Below are positions 62,988-64,000 of a stretch of 64,000 bases of DNA, piece after piece. Source of the stretch: Stutzerimonas kunmingensis (GTDB taxonomy: Bacteria; Pseudomonadota; Gammaproteobacteria; Pseudomonadales; Pseudomonadaceae); assembly GCF_002929225.1 (NCBI RefSeq), contig NZ_PISM01000014.1, positions 496,001 to 560,000 on the forward strand. Reading direction: 5' to 3'. Every line of letters begins with the position of its first letter. The first letter of the stretch is position 1. The notes under the pieces are model-generated. The model ran no database searches. It saw nothing but the letters and a program-made list of their open reading frames with translations, and was not told the origin of the DNA. Position numbers and translations under genes: made by a program.

Positions 62988-63001
62988 TGTTAGCGCTATC
63001 A
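62988..63001 (-). promoter_or_regulatory. Candidate GntR/LacI-type operator before the gluconokinase-TRAP operon
   Basis: TGTTAGCGCTATCA is a 14-base palindrome with one mismatched pair and a central CG, the form bound by LacI-family repressors. It resembles known GntR sites that begin with ATGTTA. It lies 35 bases before the start of the operon and overlaps a possible -10 box (TAACAT on the minus strand). It fits repression by the GntR-type protein encoded at the end of the operon. Confidence 0.65.
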
Positions 63002-63071
63002 CGCATCACGATAGAACTACCGCTCGTCGACCATACGGTCACGAAACGGCTGTTTTCGCACGGCATTGCGG

Positions 63072-63099
63072 TCGACATTCGCGGCGGCAAGACTACAAT
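63072..63099 (+). promoter_or_regulatory. Promoter of ppiC
   Basis: TCGACA (63072-63077) and TACAAT (63094-63099) are 16 bases apart and 31 bases before the ppiC start. Both are one mismatch from consensus. Confidence 0.5.
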
Positions 63100-63129
63100 C
63101 GCGCCCCTGTGCAATCGAGGACACCGAGC

Positions 63130-63408
63130 ATGCCCAAAGCCATGTGCCGCCACATTCTGGTCAAGACTGAGGCCGAAGCCGCGCAGCTGAAAAAGCGCAT
63201 CGCCAATGGCGAAGCATTCGACGTGCTGGCGCGCAAATACTCGACCTGCCCGTCCGGCAAGAAAGGTGGCGACCTCGGCGAAGTGCGCCCGGGGCAGATG
63301 GTGCGCAGCATTGATCAGGTGATTTTCAAGAAGCCGCTGCGCGAAGTGCACGGCCCGGTAAAGAGCCAGTTCGGCTACCACCTGGTGCAGGTGTTCTACC
63401 GCGACTGA
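63130..63408 (+). CDS. ppiC: Small parvulin-type peptidyl-prolyl isomerase
   Basis: 92 residues, a single rotamase domain as in E. coli PpiC (parvulin). It catalyses cis-trans isomerisation of proline bonds in the cytoplasm. Family pieces are CRHILVKTEAEAAQLKKRI, DVLARKYSTCPSGKKGGDLGEVRPGQMV and GPVKSQFGYHLVQV, containing the two active-site His residues. GAGGA lies before the ATG at 63130. The 66-residue open extension upstream to 62932 is not part of the gene. It is convergent with the zapE-like gene, eight bases apart. Confidence 0.92.
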   Translation: MPKAMCRHILVKTEAEAAQLKKRIANGEAFDVLARKYSTCPSGKKGGDLGEVRPGQMVRSIDQVIFKKPLREVHGPVKSQFGYHLVQVFYRD

Positions 63409-63416
63409 GCCAGCGC

Positions 63417-64000
63417 TCAGCCAAAGCGCTGCAGCTGCATCTCCCGCAGACGGCTGAGCGTGCGGCGGAACGGGAATGCCAGATAGCCCTCGGTATACAG
63501 CTCGTCCAGTGCCACCTCGGCTTCGATATAGAGAGGAATCCGCCGGTCGTAGCACTCGTCCACCAGCGCGATGAAGCGGCGCACGGCATCATCCCGCGCG
63601 GCGAGCCTGGGCAACTGGCGGTCACCCGCCGCCACCCGCGCGGCTCCATCCTCGGTGCCGCGGGCAATGCGCTCATCGCGCTGCGTGCCGCCGAGCCTAG
63701 GCACGTCACCAATCAGGATCGCTGCGAAGCGGTCGCACAGTTCAATGAAATCCAGAGCCGAGAACGGCTGCTCGCAGAGATCGGCGAAGCGGCACCAGAG
63801 CACCGATTCGCTGCGCCGCACGACGTCGAGCTGGCGACGGCTGAGGACCAGTGGCTCGATGCTGTACGCTCCATCGACCAGCGCCTCGAACGTCGCGACC
63901 AGTGCGCTGCCACTGTCGGACGGGGCGATCCAGTAGCGCTGCAGCGCAGCGCCAGGACGCAGGCGGTGATCGGCGCCACCATCCACATTCAGCACATGCA
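63417..64000 (-). CDS. zapE: ZapE/AFG1-type ATPase, C-terminal part (gene continues beyond the window)
   Basis: The last 194 or so codons of a gene whose 5' end is outside the window; the frame stays open to 64000. The visible part contains the AFG1/ZapE C-terminal features VLNVDGGADHRLRPG, WCRFADLCEQPFSALDFIELCDRFAAILIGDVPRL, and DAVRRFIALVDECYDRRIPLYIEAEVALDELY, ending FPFRRTLSRLREMQ. The Walker motifs lie outside the window and cannot be checked. In E. coli ZapE interacts with the division ring; elsewhere the AFG1 type aids mitochondrial protein quality. Convergent with ppiC. Confidence 0.8.
   Translation of the reverse strand, partial: HVLNVDGGADHRLRPGAALQRYWIAPSDSGSALVATFEALVDGAYSIEPLVLSRRQLDVVRRSESVLWCRFADLCEQPFSALDFIELCDRFAAILIGDVPRLGGTQRDERIARGTEDGAARVAAGDRQLPRLAARDDAVRRFIALVDECYDRRIPLYIEAEVALDELYTEGYLAFPFRRTLSRLREMQLQRFG

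Overview
The window is about 63-65% GC, densely coded chromosomal DNA, with gene content and order typical of Pseudomonadaceae, most likely a Stutzerimonas/Pseudomonas stutzeri-group organism. Markers are the clsB-ybhN and glgB-treS-glgE-ku stress cluster, a complete mexS-mexT-mexEF-oprN locus, muxABC-opmB, and a pseudomonad mannitol regulon. No rRNA, tRNA, CRISPR array, insertion sequence or prophage was recognised. The species is an inference from gene families and synteny.

Layout. 1-12960 is a stress cluster. It holds the end of clsB with ybhN, then leftward glgE, treS (fused to maltokinase) and glgB, which turn trehalose into branched alpha-glucan. Next come a 54-residue unrecognised protein, a free-standing LigD-type primase-polymerase next to ku, and a general-stress short-chain dehydrogenase. 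13067-22597 is mexS / mexT-mexE-mexF-oprN, followed by a TRAP binding-protein gene (dctP type) with no permease genes beside it. 22682-31623 is the leftward muxA-muxB-muxC-opmB operon with two RND pumps. 31885-36960 holds a MurJ/MVF-family flippase, a COG4091-type dehydrogenase with a SAF domain, tpx and an alanine/glycine:cation symporter. 37463-42867 is tamA-tamB. A GNAT acetyltransferase, xthA, and a PstS-like/OmpA fusion protein with an unusual start region follow.

46279-55935 is the mannitol/polyol regulon: fructokinase (mtlZ), AraC-type activator (mtlR), ABC transporter (mtlEFGK), mannitol 2-dehydrogenase (mtlD) and xylulokinase-type kinase (mtlY). A 22-bp-period direct repeat sits just upstream of a good promoter before mtlE. 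56029-58313 is a divergent acyl-CoA dehydrogenase / LysR pair.

58338-62953 is the most unusual locus: a leftward operon in which a complete gluconokinase is fused in frame to the small membrane subunit (DctQ) of a TRAP transporter, followed by dctM, dctP and a LacI/GntR-type repressor. A 14-bp palindromic operator lies at the promoter, and a 13/14 match lies inside the DNA encoding the linker between kinase and permease. The window ends with a parvulin (ppiC) and the 3' end of a zapE/AFG1-type ATPase gene.
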